Below are positions 50,634 through 59,434 of a stretch of 64,000 nucleotides of DNA, in pieces. The stretch is from the NCBI GenBank assembly GCA_017134815.1, contig CP071032.1, positions 558,001 through 622,000 on the forward strand. The letters are read 5' to 3'. The position numbers were made by a program, and so were the translations under genes. Source of the stretch: Lentisphaerota bacterium. GTDB taxonomy: Bacteria > Verrucomicrobiota > Lentisphaeria > Victivallales > Victivallaceae. The notes under the pieces are model-generated. The model did no database searches and had not been told where the DNA came from. It saw nothing but the letters and a program-made list of their open reading frames with translations. Position 1 is the first letter of the stretch; every line of letters starts with the position of its first letter.

Positions 50634-51521
50634 ATGGAAAATTTAATTAACAAGGCAAAGGTTCTAGTTGAGGCAATGCCTTACATACAGAAATTCAGAA
50701 ATGAGATTATCGTTGTAAAATTCGGTGGCAGCGCCATGGAGGACCCTGAACTGGTCAAAGCAACCATGCGCGACATCGTACTTATGGAATGCATCGGAAT
50801 GCGCCCGGTAGTCGTTCACGGCGGCGGCAAAGCTATCAGTGCTGAACTGGAGCGCAGAAAAATCAAAGTTGAATTTATAAACGGCCTGAGAAGAACATGC
50901 AGTGAAACCATAAAGGTGGTTGACCACGTACTGCACCAGCATGTGAACAAAAGTCTGATCGAACATGCCAACTCCGCCGGAGGCAAGGCGCAGAGTATCT
51001 CTGGCAAAGACATTCTCAAAGCTCAAAAAATGACCTCACAGTGCCCTGATACCGGCAGGCATCTGGATATAGGTTACGTCGGCAACATCATTGATGTCGA
51101 TGTAAACAAAATATTTGAAGCCCTTGAAAGCGGTTTAATTCCGGTAATTCCACCGCTCGGCATAGGCGATGACGGTAAAATATACAATATCAATGCTGAT
51201 ATTGCCGCCTGCAAGATTGCCGAAGCCATCAAAGCCAGAAAATTAATTTTTCTCAGTGATGTCCCTGGTGTAATGCGGGATCCGGCAGATGAGTCAACTG
51301 TAATCCCCTCGATCCGCTCAGATGAAGTTGAGGAACTCATTAATGAAAAAGTTATAACTGGTGGCATGCTGCCAAAGATACAAAGCAGCCTTCACGCCCT
51401 TAATGCCGGCACTAATAAAGTCCATATGATTGACGGCAGAACAACTCACTCACTGCTGCTGGAAATATTTACTGATAAAGGTGTTGGAACTCAGATCATA
51501 AGACCGGATTCAATATTATGA
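50634..51521 (+). CDS. argB: Acetylglutamate kinase
   Basis: ArgB phosphorylates N-acetylglutamate in arginine synthesis. I start at the ATG at 50634 (MENLINKAKVLVEAMPYIQKF region), which follows the predicted promoter; the frame is open upstream but that part would overlap the promoter. The 295-residue protein has the ATP-binding VVKFGGSAM near residue 24-32, PVVVHGGGKAIS (substrate loop) near 62-73, and the later NINADIAACKIAEAI and FLSDVPGVM segments typical of the family. Its stop codon overlaps the aroK start by four bases. Confidence 0.95.
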   Translation: MENLINKAKVLVEAMPYIQKFRNEIIVVKFGGSAMEDPELVKATMRDIVLMECIGMRPVVVHGGGKAISAELERRKIKVEFINGLRRTCSETIKVVDHVLHQHVNKSLIEHANSAGGKAQSISGKDILKAQKMTSQCPDTGRHLDIGYVGNIIDVDVNKIFEALESGLIPVIPPLGIGDDGKIYNINADIAACKIAEAIKARKLIFLSDVPGVMRDPADESTVIPSIRSDEVEELINEKVITGGMLPKIQSSLHALNAGTNKVHMIDGRTTHSLLLEIFTDKGVGTQIIRPDSIL

Positions 51522-52072
51522 ACATTGTCGTATGCGGGATGAAGCATTGCGGGAAAAGCACACACGGGCTATTCACCGCCAATGCTTTGCAATGTCCTTT
51601 TGTGGATACTGATGATCTGATCTGCGATGAACATTTTGACCGTACCGGCAAACGCTTAACGCCAAGACAAATATATAAACAGTTCGGAGAAAAACACTTT
51701 AGAGAACTTGAAGCTTTTGTCGTAAAAGCTCTCATCAAACAGGGTGAAAACGAAAAAAGCAACAGAGTAATAGCCCTGGGCGGTGGCGTTCCGAACAACA
51801 CTCTTTTGAAAGATTCTCTTGATAAGCTTGGCTTCTTTGTCTACCTGAAAGTTGATAAAGATGTCATTTTCAAAAGAATCAAAAGGCGCGGGCTGCCGCC
51901 TTTTTTGCAAACCGCAGACCCTTATTCTACCTTTTCGGAGCTTTACACAGAACGGGAACAGCGCTATATTGAACTGTCTGACTTAACAATTGTGCTGAAT
52001 AATGAATATCCGGCAGCGAAAACCGGTAAAATTATATTAAAAAAACTGAAGGAAGCATTGAATGAGCGGTAG
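51518..52072 (+). CDS. aroK: Shikimate kinase
   Basis: AroK phosphorylates shikimate at the 3-position. The 184-residue protein has a Walker A variant, GMKHCGKST (usual form GxxGxGKS/T), at about residues 7-15, the shikimate-binding aspartate in VDTDDLI, the RELEAFVV region and the ALGGGVP glycine loop near residue 85. It overlaps argB by four bases and aroC by eleven, so all three are translated as a unit. The Walker A differs slightly from common AroK sequences (His-Cys before GKST), which leaves a small possibility of a related kinase. Confidence 0.85.
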   Translation: MNIVVCGMKHCGKSTHGLFTANALQCPFVDTDDLICDEHFDRTGKRLTPRQIYKQFGEKHFRELEAFVVKALIKQGENEKSNRVIALGGGVPNNTLLKDSLDKLGFFVYLKVDKDVIFKRIKRRGLPPFLQTADPYSTFSELYTEREQRYIELSDLTIVLNNEYPAAKTGKIILKKLKEALNER

Positions 52073-53117
52073 TTCTATTGGAAAGATTTTTAAAGTCACT
52101 ACTTTTGGGGAGTCCCACGGTGCGGCGGTTGGCGTCATCGTAGACGGGGTTACTCCGGGAGTGGAGCTTTGCGAGAATGACGTTCAAAAAGAACTTGATC
52201 GCCGCAAACCAGGGCAATCTTCTGTAACCACCCAGCGCAAAGAATCCGACACTGTACATTTTCTTTCCGGTGTTTTTGAAGGGAAAACAACCGGTACTCC
52301 GCTGGCCATGATAATCTATAACGCTGATCAGCGTTCAAAAGACTATGATAATATAAAGGACCTGTTCCGCCCCGGACACGCTGATTATACCTACCTGCAT
52401 AAATACGGAATCCGGGACTACCGCGGCAGCGGCAGAGCCTCTGGACGAGAAACTGCAGGCCGGGTCGCGGCGGGGGCTGTAGCCAGTAAAATTCTGGCTG
52501 CTAAAGGCATCAACATCACCGCTTATACTCTTCAGATCGGCAAAATCAGGTGCAAGCAGTATAAACCGGAATGTATTGATCAGAATATCGTACGTGCCTG
52601 CGATCCTGATGCCGCACCTGCAATGATAAAACTTATTGAGCAGCGGGCGGCTGAAAATAACAGTACCGGGGGTATAGTCGAGTGCAGAATCAACGGGGTG
52701 CCTGCTGGAACAGGCGAACCTGTTTTTGATAAACTTGACGCCGAACTTGCAAAAGCAATTGTTTCGCTGGGAGGCGTCAAAGGCATCGAATTCGGAGCCG
52801 GATTTGCTGCAGTCGAAATGAGTGGTTCTGAACATAATGATGAAATGACTCCGGATGGTTTTGCGTCAAATAATGCCGGCGGCATAATCGGCGGCATAAG
52901 CACCGGCAATGAAATTATTCTCAGAGCAGCGATAAAGCCAACCTCTTCTATATCCAGAAAACAACAAACCGTAAATATTGCTAACGCTCCTGTCGTGTGT
53001 GAAACTCACGGTCGTCACGACCCATGTCTGTGCCCGCGTATAGTTCCGGTAGTGGAAGCGATGTGCGCAATTACTGTGCTTGATATGTTGAAGCAGCAGG
53101 CGGCAATGCTGGCTTAA
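52062..53117 (+). CDS. aroC: Chorismate synthase
   Basis: AroC makes chorismate from EPSP using reduced FMN. The 351-residue protein shows the family signatures: FGESHGAAVGVIVDG near the N-terminus, RPGHADYTYLHKYGIRDYRG near 101-120 with GSGRASGRETAGRVAAGA following, and the C-terminal AIKPTSSISRKQQTVN and CETHGRHDPCLCPRIVPV. Its ATG lies inside aroK with an AAGGAAG site. It ends 27 bp before the next, unknown gene. Confidence 0.96.
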   Translation: MSGSSIGKIFKVTTFGESHGAAVGVIVDGVTPGVELCENDVQKELDRRKPGQSSVTTQRKESDTVHFLSGVFEGKTTGTPLAMIIYNADQRSKDYDNIKDLFRPGHADYTYLHKYGIRDYRGSGRASGRETAGRVAAGAVASKILAAKGINITAYTLQIGKIRCKQYKPECIDQNIVRACDPDAAPAMIKLIEQRAAENNSTGGIVECRINGVPAGTGEPVFDKLDAELAKAIVSLGGVKGIEFGAGFAAVEMSGSEHNDEMTPDGFASNNAGGIIGGISTGNEIILRAAIKPTSSISRKQQTVNIANAPVVCETHGRHDPCLCPRIVPVVEAMCAITVLDMLKQQAAMLA

Positions 53118-53144
53118 TACCCAACCAGAGGGGGAGAGTATTTT

Positions 53145-55079
53145 ATGAAAAATGCGGGTTTGTCTCTTGTCAAAATCGGCGGCAGCTTACAGTTTGTCCC
53201 TTCAACGATTAATTCACTGAGATACTTAAAGAAAATTGATCCTGCGTTGTGGGCAGCTACCAGTGTTCCGGTAGATGCGGTCAATACAGATGCCGCGTTT
53301 CTAAATTTTATGCACCCGGAAGACGAAACCGCGATCAGGGCCGATATGGTAATTGAGGCGGTTGAATTTCTCCTTGATACCTGCAGTGCATCCAGGCTTC
53401 CGGAAAATGCCATAGACCTTACTTTGCTGAACAGAAATTCAGAGAATGCTTCCAGACTGATTGAATTTATCAGAGGCTTCTTTTCCGACGAATTACAGGA
53501 TGACAAACTTGTTTTTCTTGATCAAATCAGAGAGAAGATTACCCAGTTGACATCAGGCCCTCTCAATGGCGAAGGAATTATCATTCCTGCCGCAGTAGAC
53601 GACACGGCGAAGGAATATCTTGAAGATGTTACGAATATTACCGGCGGAACCAAAACCAAAGCCGGTGTCACCGGCATTACTGAAGAACAGCTGGACAAAT
53701 TTATTGCCGATGCAAAAGTATTCCTGCAATGGCACAAATCGGCAACACCGCCCTCACTTGGCACCCTCAATGATCCGGCTGCTTATAAATCTTACACCGC
53801 CTTGAAAAATAAGTTGAATGAGTATTTTGATTTTTGTGAAATGCTCTGCATTGATCAGGCAAATCTGGCAAGATTCAGTATTAACCCGGAAAAAATTCCG
53901 GAACTTGATATTAAGGATCCGCAGAAAGTAGCTGACTACCTTGCCTCATCTCCTCTGGCAAAACCTGATGATTCAATGCAGCTGAATATGCTTGAAAGAG
54001 TCAACCCGGTTTACAAGGCTCAAGCTAAAGTATTTGCTGAATTGTTTGAGGCAACTACTCTTACCGCTGCAAAATGGGAAGAAATCAAAAAGCTTATGGT
54101 TGATTACGACGATTACCTTGCTAAAAGCCAATCAGGACAGGTCGGCAGCCTGGGGCAGGAGAAGCTTGAAGACTATATATCCGGACCAGCTCTGGACAGG
54201 TTGCTTGAAGCTTTTGTGATGGACAAAAAGCTTGGTGAAAACCTGAAGATGCTGAAAGCTGCAGAGAAAACCATTCTTTTCCATAAATATCTGCCGGAAT
54301 TTGTCAATAATTTCGTAAATTTCAAAGAGCTTTACACACCGGGGAAAATATCCATGATTCAAGCCGGCTCTCTGATTATGGGCGGCAGACATTTCAATTT
54401 GAACGTCAAAATTAAGAATGTAGCCGACCACAAAAAACTGGCGGCGGCTGCTAATTTATGCATGTTGTACCTTGACCTTAAGCGTGATCAGGAACCACCA
54501 ATGAAAGTTGCGGCTGCAGTTACTTCAGGCCGGGCTAATGAACTTTATGCAGGAAAGCCGGGAATATTCATTGACTACAACGGCAAATACTGGAATGCCA
54601 AAGTTGTCGAGATAATAAAAGGCCCGGTTTCCTTTGGTCAGTCTTTCATGTTGCCCTTCCGTAAAATTGGCGACTCTATAAGTCAAAAATTTCAAAAACT
54701 TTCCGAGTTCAACAACTTAGGAAAGAATCTGGATAAAACAATTAAAGCTGCTGACGCCACAAAATCAAAATCTGCGTTAAATGCAGGCTCAGTAATGATG
54801 CTGTGCGGTACAGTGGGAATAGCGGCTCTTGGAAGCGGCGCGGCATATGTGATAAAAACATTGCAAAATGTGTCATGGACAAGAATTTCCGCGGTTTGTG
54901 CCGGTATTATTATTCTGATCCTTGCCCCGGCAGTAATTTCAGCTCTTATGAAGCTGAATCGCCGCAACCTTTCTCTTTTTCTTGAAGCTGCCGGCTGGGC
55001 GGTAAATAAAAAGATGAAAGTAAGAGGTAAAGTTTCAAAGATATTTACCTTTGTCCCAATCTACAGGAATAAAGAATAA
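53145..55079 (+). CDS. Large protein of unknown function with C-terminal membrane segments
   Basis: The 644-residue protein has no signal peptide. The start (KIGGSLQFVPSTINSLRYLK, residues 10-29) and the following MHPEDETAIRADMVIEAVEF are well structured but match nothing I know. The middle is helical and charged. Near the C-terminus two hydrophobic segments occur at about residues 551-570 and 580-602, followed by a basic tail, so it is probably a cytoplasmic protein tail-anchored in the inner membrane. A segment before the anchors (KPGIFIDYNGKYWNAKVVEI) looks beta-rich. A GGGGGAG site precedes the ATG, 27 bp after aroC. I assume co-transcription with the aro genes, but the role is unknown. 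Confidence 0.75.
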   Translation: MKNAGLSLVKIGGSLQFVPSTINSLRYLKKIDPALWAATSVPVDAVNTDAAFLNFMHPEDETAIRADMVIEAVEFLLDTCSASRLPENAIDLTLLNRNSENASRLIEFIRGFFSDELQDDKLVFLDQIREKITQLTSGPLNGEGIIIPAAVDDTAKEYLEDVTNITGGTKTKAGVTGITEEQLDKFIADAKVFLQWHKSATPPSLGTLNDPAAYKSYTALKNKLNEYFDFCEMLCIDQANLARFSINPEKIPELDIKDPQKVADYLASSPLAKPDDSMQLNMLERVNPVYKAQAKVFAELFEATTLTAAKWEEIKKLMVDYDDYLAKSQSGQVGSLGQEKLEDYISGPALDRLLEAFVMDKKLGENLKMLKAAEKTILFHKYLPEFVNNFVNFKELYTPGKISMIQAGSLIMGGRHFNLNVKIKNVADHKKLAAAANLCMLYLDLKRDQEPPMKVAAAVTSGRANELYAGKPGIFIDYNGKYWNAKVVEIIKGPVSFGQSFMLPFRKIGDSISQKFQKLSEFNNLGKNLDKTIKAADATKSKSALNAGSVMMLCGTVGIAALGSGAAYVIKTLQNVSWTRISAVCAGIIILILAPAVISALMKLNRRNLSLFLEAAGWAVNKKMKVRGKVSKIFTFVPIYRNKE

Positions 55080-55137
55080 ACTTACATTTTTAAATAAACC
55101 CGTTTTGTTAAAATCAGGTTAGAAGCTTATTGCCAAT

Positions 55138-55166
55138 TTGAAAAATATGCTATCAAGCTGTATACT
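55138..55166 (+). promoter_or_regulatory. Predicted promoter for the SGNH-nucleosidase pair
   Basis: TTGAAA (55138-55143) and TATACT (55161-55166) are 17 bp apart, about 63 bp before the start codon at 55230. Confidence 0.55.
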
Positions 55167-55229
55167 TTATTAGGCTAATATTAATTAGCTATTTAAGCGT
55201 ATTGATTATTGTGATATTCTGGAGCACCC

Positions 55230-56198
55230 ATGACCGGTAAGTTTCTTTTTCCGATGGCAGCCGCCGCATTGATAAGCATTACGTCAATGAGCCTTTACGG
55301 AGCTGCCTCTTCAAGTTCAACTAGTAAGAACCTCAATATTATGTTTATTGGTGACTCATACACCTGTGGTTGTCTTGCTGAAGGAGTTTCATCCATGCCC
55401 TACCCTTTACAGGTACTAAAATACTTGAACAGTCAAAAAATTTTACCGGGATTTTCATTTTCGGCTTTTGGTCCGCTTGGAGGTTCAGATTCCCAGATTA
55501 CATATCAAAATATAATTGACAATGAAGAAACCAGTGGCCTTGCACCAGCATTTAAAGAGTATCAGAAGGTGGACAGTTTTCACGGAATTCTGGCATTTCC
55601 AGGCCTCCGCTTCAAAGATTTAAATTACCTGCTGGACAACCACTCTTTTGCCGACATGATTTCAAGAGTTAACTATGAGGCTCGCTGCTGGGTAAAGATG
55701 ATTGCCAGAGCAACACCTGAAGCTCCGGAATATAATGCTGAAAAATTGCTTTCGTCTCCAGTGATTAATATTGTCGTTGTCTGGCTCGGAGCGTATGATA
55801 TGGCAGAAAATTACGTTAAAACCTCTGCTGATATAATGCCATACCTGGAATTGATAAAAGAACTTTATTCAGCTTTAGGAAAATCCGCATGTTGCGCTTT
55901 GATAATGATGACAATCCCGAATATTGCCGTTAGAAGAAACTCCATTCAACTGGCAAACTTTAAACTTTTCAATAACATGATTAAAGAGTTTTACAGAAAG
56001 CAGAAAAGCCGTATGCCAATGCTGCAGCTCATTGATTTGAATGATACGGATAACCCTGACATAGAAAAATTTAACACCGACTGGACAACTTTAAATTATA
56101 ATATTCACCCTGCAAATTCCCTGCCATATTCTGACTTGAAAGAAATTGTTTCAAAAAAAATTATAAATATTTTAAGTAGAATAAAACAAACAACCTGA
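55230..56198 (+). CDS. Secreted SGNH/GDSL hydrolase-like protein
   Basis: The 322-residue protein has a signal peptide (residues ~1-26, ending near YGAAS) and an SGNH-type fold: block I IMFIGDSYTCG with the nucleophile Ser43, a glycine-rich block II-like AFGPLGGSDSQIT, and block III VVWLGAYD (187-190), where the usual GxND Asn is replaced by Tyr. A His lies near the end in YNIHPAN, but the Asp three residues before it is missing. The fold is likely, but the altered residues make esterase activity uncertain. A GGAG site precedes the ATG. The exported nucleosidase follows 39 bp later. Confidence 0.65.
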   Translation: MTGKFLFPMAAAALISITSMSLYGAASSSSTSKNLNIMFIGDSYTCGCLAEGVSSMPYPLQVLKYLNSQKILPGFSFSAFGPLGGSDSQITYQNIIDNEETSGLAPAFKEYQKVDSFHGILAFPGLRFKDLNYLLDNHSFADMISRVNYEARCWVKMIARATPEAPEYNAEKLLSSPVINIVVVWLGAYDMAENYVKTSADIMPYLELIKELYSALGKSACCALIMMTIPNIAVRRNSIQLANFKLFNNMIKEFYRKQKSRMPMLQLIDLNDTDNPDIEKFNTDWTTLNYNIHPANSLPYSDLKEIVSKKIINILSRIKQTT

Positions 56199-56237
56199 TA
56201 TTTACCTAATGATTAAACTAACCAAAGGATAGAAATT

Positions 56238-57086
56238 ATGCAAAAAATAATTAGTAAGCTAATGGTTGCAACCGCAATTCTTTTCACATTGTTTATGACA
56301 GCTCACAGCGCTGTTGCATCAAAGCCACAGACGGCTCCAATTGGGATTATCAGTGCTATAAAAATGGAGACAAACTACCTGAAGTCGCAACTTAAGGACA
56401 TGAAAACCTGGACAATGCTTGGACGCACTTACTATACCGGTAAGCTGAATGGTCGCAGTGTTGTTGTTGCCCAGGTTGGAATTGGAGCAATAAACGCATC
56501 GGTTGGCACCGCGATTCTAATCGATGAATTTTCGCCGTCTGCTGTTATTATGACGGGTGTCGCCGGCGGGACTAGTAAAACTCAGCCGGGTGAAATTGTT
56601 ATTGCCAAAAAAGTCACATTCTACGATTTTGGTATGCTGGACCCAAAAGGCAAATTTCATCGCTCAAGCTCCTACACCCCGAACTCCGACTTCAGCGGCA
56701 GTAATGTAAAGAAAAATCCACTGTTCTTTGCCGCTGACGAAAACCTGTTAAAATGCGCTGTAAAAGCAGCTCAAAACAGTAATTTTTCTAATCTCAAATA
56801 TGGCGAAACCGTTTATCTGACCAATGCTGTTCAGGGAATAATTGCGACCTCAGAAATATTCAATGAATACGTACCGCAGATAAATGCTGTTATGAAATCT
56901 ACCGGCTGCATAGCTTTTGATATGGAATGTGCCGGCCCTGCGCAGGTTTGCTACAATCAGAAAGTACCTTTTATCACAATAAAGTCTATCAGTGATAACG
57001 GTGACTTTAAGATGTTTAACGCCTTAAAGCATATTTCTGCTAAAAATGCTCAGATCCTCGTGGAAAATATGCTTAAAAGCCTTTAA
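56238..57086 (+). CDS. Exported MTA/SAH nucleosidase-like protein
   Basis: The 282-residue protein matches 5'-methylthioadenosine/S-adenosylhomocysteine nucleosidases (MtnN/Pfs), which split these nucleosides to adenine and the sugar. Key residues are in place: Glu44 in SAIKMET, MTGVAGG near 105-111, Glu230 in FDMECAG, and Asp253 in KSISDN. Unlike the usual cytoplasmic enzyme of ~230 residues, it has an N-terminal signal peptide (residues ~5-27, ending AHSAVA), so it should act in the periplasm or outside. It forms a pair with the secreted SGNH-like protein and is followed by a strong terminator. Other phosphorylase-superfamily nucleosidases remain possible. Confidence 0.85.
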   Translation: MQKIISKLMVATAILFTLFMTAHSAVASKPQTAPIGIISAIKMETNYLKSQLKDMKTWTMLGRTYYTGKLNGRSVVVAQVGIGAINASVGTAILIDEFSPSAVIMTGVAGGTSKTQPGEIVIAKKVTFYDFGMLDPKGKFHRSSSYTPNSDFSGSNVKKNPLFFAADENLLKCAVKAAQNSNFSNLKYGETVYLTNAVQGIIATSEIFNEYVPQINAVMKSTGCIAFDMECAGPAQVCYNQKVPFITIKSISDNGDFKMFNALKHISAKNAQILVENMLKSL

Positions 57087-57111
57087 AAATCATTTGTATA
57101 AATAAAATTGT

Positions 57112-57150
57112 AATTATCTGTACCTGCCTGAAGGTACAGATAATTTTTTT
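57112..57150 (+). terminator. Strong, probably bidirectional terminator
   Basis: A 14-bp perfect stem (57112-57125 with 57132-57145, six-base loop) is followed by a T run on the plus strand after the nucleosidase gene. On the minus strand the tail ACAATTTTATT could also serve the small gene at 57149. Confidence 0.9.
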
Positions 57151-57364
57151 ATAGCTGCAAATCTTCAACTTGCCCTGAACAGCAATATTTACACATGCAA
57201 GCTTGACCGTGTTTTTGAGTAGCTTCTGCAGCTGCTTCATCTGAACTGGAAAAGAAACCCAGGTACTCACGGTGGTAGATATCAGGCTGGTATTTGCATC
57301 CCATAGTATGAACCTCACGATGGTTCCGCTGCGAATCTTTTGAGATTGAATAATGTTTCTTCAT
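57149..57364 (-). CDS. Small Cys/His protein (YLGxF family-like)
   Basis: The 71-residue protein has a GGGAG-type site 10 bases before the ATG. It follows a pattern I remember from uncharacterised small bacterial proteins: a HT-GCKYQP segment (residues 19-26), YLGFFSSSDEAAAEA (34-48), and a terminal CMCKYCC cluster (residues ~56-62). Five cysteines and nearby histidines suggest a zinc-binding fold. There is no signal peptide. It lies alone between a convergent terminator and the histidine kinase gene. Function is unknown. Confidence 0.65.
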   Translation of the reverse strand: MKKHYSISKDSQRNHREVHTMGCKYQPDIYHREYLGFFSSSDEAAAEATQKHGQACMCKYCCSGQVEDLQL

Positions 57365-57466
57365 TCCACTTGCTCCCAGATAAGTATTTCCATTTTCATT
57401 ATAACATTAAAATATTTGCCTTTCAACCTGGAAACAGCTTTTGCTGTCAGATATTTTTACGATGCT

Positions 57467-59416
57467 TTAAAAATCACTGTTGCCGGGCAGAAAAATGTAA
57501 AAGGCACTCCCTTTCCCCGGGCGGGATTTCAACTGGACCCAGCCGTGATGGTTTGAAATAGCCCCGTAAACCATTGCCAGTCCCATCCCGGTCCCCTTGC
57601 CGGTCGGCTTTGTTGTAAAAAAAGGTTCAAAAATGCGCTGAGAAATCTCTTTCTCCATGCCGCAGCCGTTATCCTTCACCATAATATAAAAATAATCCTC
57701 AGGTTTTATACAGCTAATATCAACCCCTGGCGGGCGCAGCTTAACTTTACACTCAGTCGCCTTACCCGCGGCAACCTGAAGTTTATTCTGATCTTTATCA
57801 CTGGCAGTCATGGCATCTTTAGCGTTGATCAGTAAATTTATCAGTACTTGCTGAAGTTGTACCATATCACCTTTTATGAACATTGGATAATCACTGACAT
57901 TAACCTTGATATCGATATTTCTCTGGCTGTTCGGCAGAAACAGCTCAACAGACTCTTTAACAAGCTCACGCAGGTCAACTTTGACTTCATGGTACTTGCC
58001 TTTTCTGGCAAAACCAAGCAGCTGTCCGGTCAATTTACCGGCCTGCTCGGATATTTCCCCGATTTTATTGAGATGCTTTTCCACCCTTTCATCTTTAATG
58101 TCCGCCATAAGTTGAACAACATCCAGGTGCCCAAGAATAGCATGAATGTGGTTATTGAAGTCATGGGCAATTCCACCAGCCAGCTGTCCGACAGCTTCAA
58201 GGCGCTGAGAGTGAGCCAGTTGTTCGCTGAGCTTTTCCTTTTCCCTGGCTAGTCTGCTTTCTTCGGTAATGTCTCGTGCAACCAGTACCAGCATCATTAT
58301 TCCTTCCTGCTCAATTGCAGAAAGTGCGATATCAAGATGTTTAATATTGCCCGGAGAAACTTCATAAAAGGCCTTGAAGCGAACGGGGGACCCATCCTCT
58401 TCCCCAAGACCAAAGGGGTCATTTTTAGCGACCCTGGCCTTGACCGGTTCACCACTGGAATTCTTGAGACACTCAAGAAAGAGAATATCACGGACATCCG
58501 CTACTGAGTTTTTTCCAAGGATATTAACCGCCGCTGCATTTGCGTCAATAATTTCCCCCTTAAGGTTCAACAACATAATCATCTCACTGGCGTTATGCAC
58601 CACCATTCGATACCGCCCTTCCCATTCCCGAAGGTCTTTTTCAAGCGCTTTGGATCTCCCATATCCTCCAAAAAAAGCAAAAACAATATCCAGAGCACTC
58701 TTTTCGGGCGCACCAAACTCCGATTCAATTTTTTTCAGGTATATTGTCAGCAAGGCACTCAGCCACAAAGATGCCAGAGCTTTGGCAATAAAAGAATTAT
58801 TTATATATGCCCACCAGTGTGGACGGTTCCAGCCGGTTACAGCGAGATAAACGATGGAATCGGCAATTTCAGTAAAAACCAGGGCGCCCAGAATACAGAA
58901 AAACAACCGGCAATGCATGTTTCTCAAACGCTGAAAAAACATTGGCAGCAGAAAAAGCGCAAGGACTTGAGCCAAAGTAGCTCCGGTCGCAGAGTTTCTG
59001 GCACTGCTGACGAGATAATTCAAAATATCCGAACTTACCCCTTGAGATATAGCAAAACCCACCCAGTTGCATTGCAAACTGGTCAGACTTCCAAGGTAGA
59101 AGAATAAGCCGTAAGCCGCTATTGCTCCTAAAATCATGCGTTGAGCAGCCAGAGTCCCCTCAGTAACATACACCAGCAGTAGCGCAGCCAGATAAGGCAG
59201 AAACAGCACTGTGGAACCAATATAAAACTCAAAGCTTAAAATATTTACCCTGATTTCAGCCGCACTGACGAATTGAGCAAAAATAAACAGCGCCCCTACA
59301 GAAATATAAAAAGCGGCATTCCCAATCAGCTTACGCTGACTGTGCAGCAGACCAAGCCCGACAAAAATAAAGGTCATTTCCAGGAATGCCAATACTGTAG
59401 CGTAAATACTCTCCAA
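57467..59416 (-). CDS. Membrane-bound PAS-domain sensor histidine kinase
   Basis: The 649-residue protein has an N-terminal membrane domain of about seven segments (residues ~5-228) that I cannot name, a PAS domain (~262-385), a HisKA-type phosphoacceptor region with His418 in GGIAHDFNN, and a HATPase domain with NLLINAKDAM (N box, ~527-536), KDNGCGM (581-587) and GKGTGMGLAMVYG (606-618). The GGIAHDFNN form is typical of kinases controlling broad responses. No response regulator is adjacent. Start is TTG with a GGAGAG site. It follows mcsB by 18 bp and so probably shares its operon. Confidence 0.92.
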   Translation of the reverse strand: MESIYATVLAFLEMTFIFVGLGLLHSQRKLIGNAAFYISVGALFIFAQFVSAAEIRVNILSFEFYIGSTVLFLPYLAALLLVYVTEGTLAAQRMILGAIAAYGLFFYLGSLTSLQCNWVGFAISQGVSSDILNYLVSSARNSATGATLAQVLALFLLPMFFQRLRNMHCRLFFCILGALVFTEIADSIVYLAVTGWNRPHWWAYINNSFIAKALASLWLSALLTIYLKKIESEFGAPEKSALDIVFAFFGGYGRSKALEKDLREWEGRYRMVVHNASEMIMLLNLKGEIIDANAAAVNILGKNSVADVRDILFLECLKNSSGEPVKARVAKNDPFGLGEEDGSPVRFKAFYEVSPGNIKHLDIALSAIEQEGIMMLVLVARDITEESRLAREKEKLSEQLAHSQRLEAVGQLAGGIAHDFNNHIHAILGHLDVVQLMADIKDERVEKHLNKIGEISEQAGKLTGQLLGFARKGKYHEVKVDLRELVKESVELFLPNSQRNIDIKVNVSDYPMFIKGDMVQLQQVLINLLINAKDAMTASDKDQNKLQVAAGKATECKVKLRPPGVDISCIKPEDYFYIMVKDNGCGMEKEISQRIFEPFFTTKPTGKGTGMGLAMVYGAISNHHGWVQLKSRPGKGSAFYIFLPGNSDF

Positions 59417-59434
59417 GCTGCTCTCCGAGAATTT

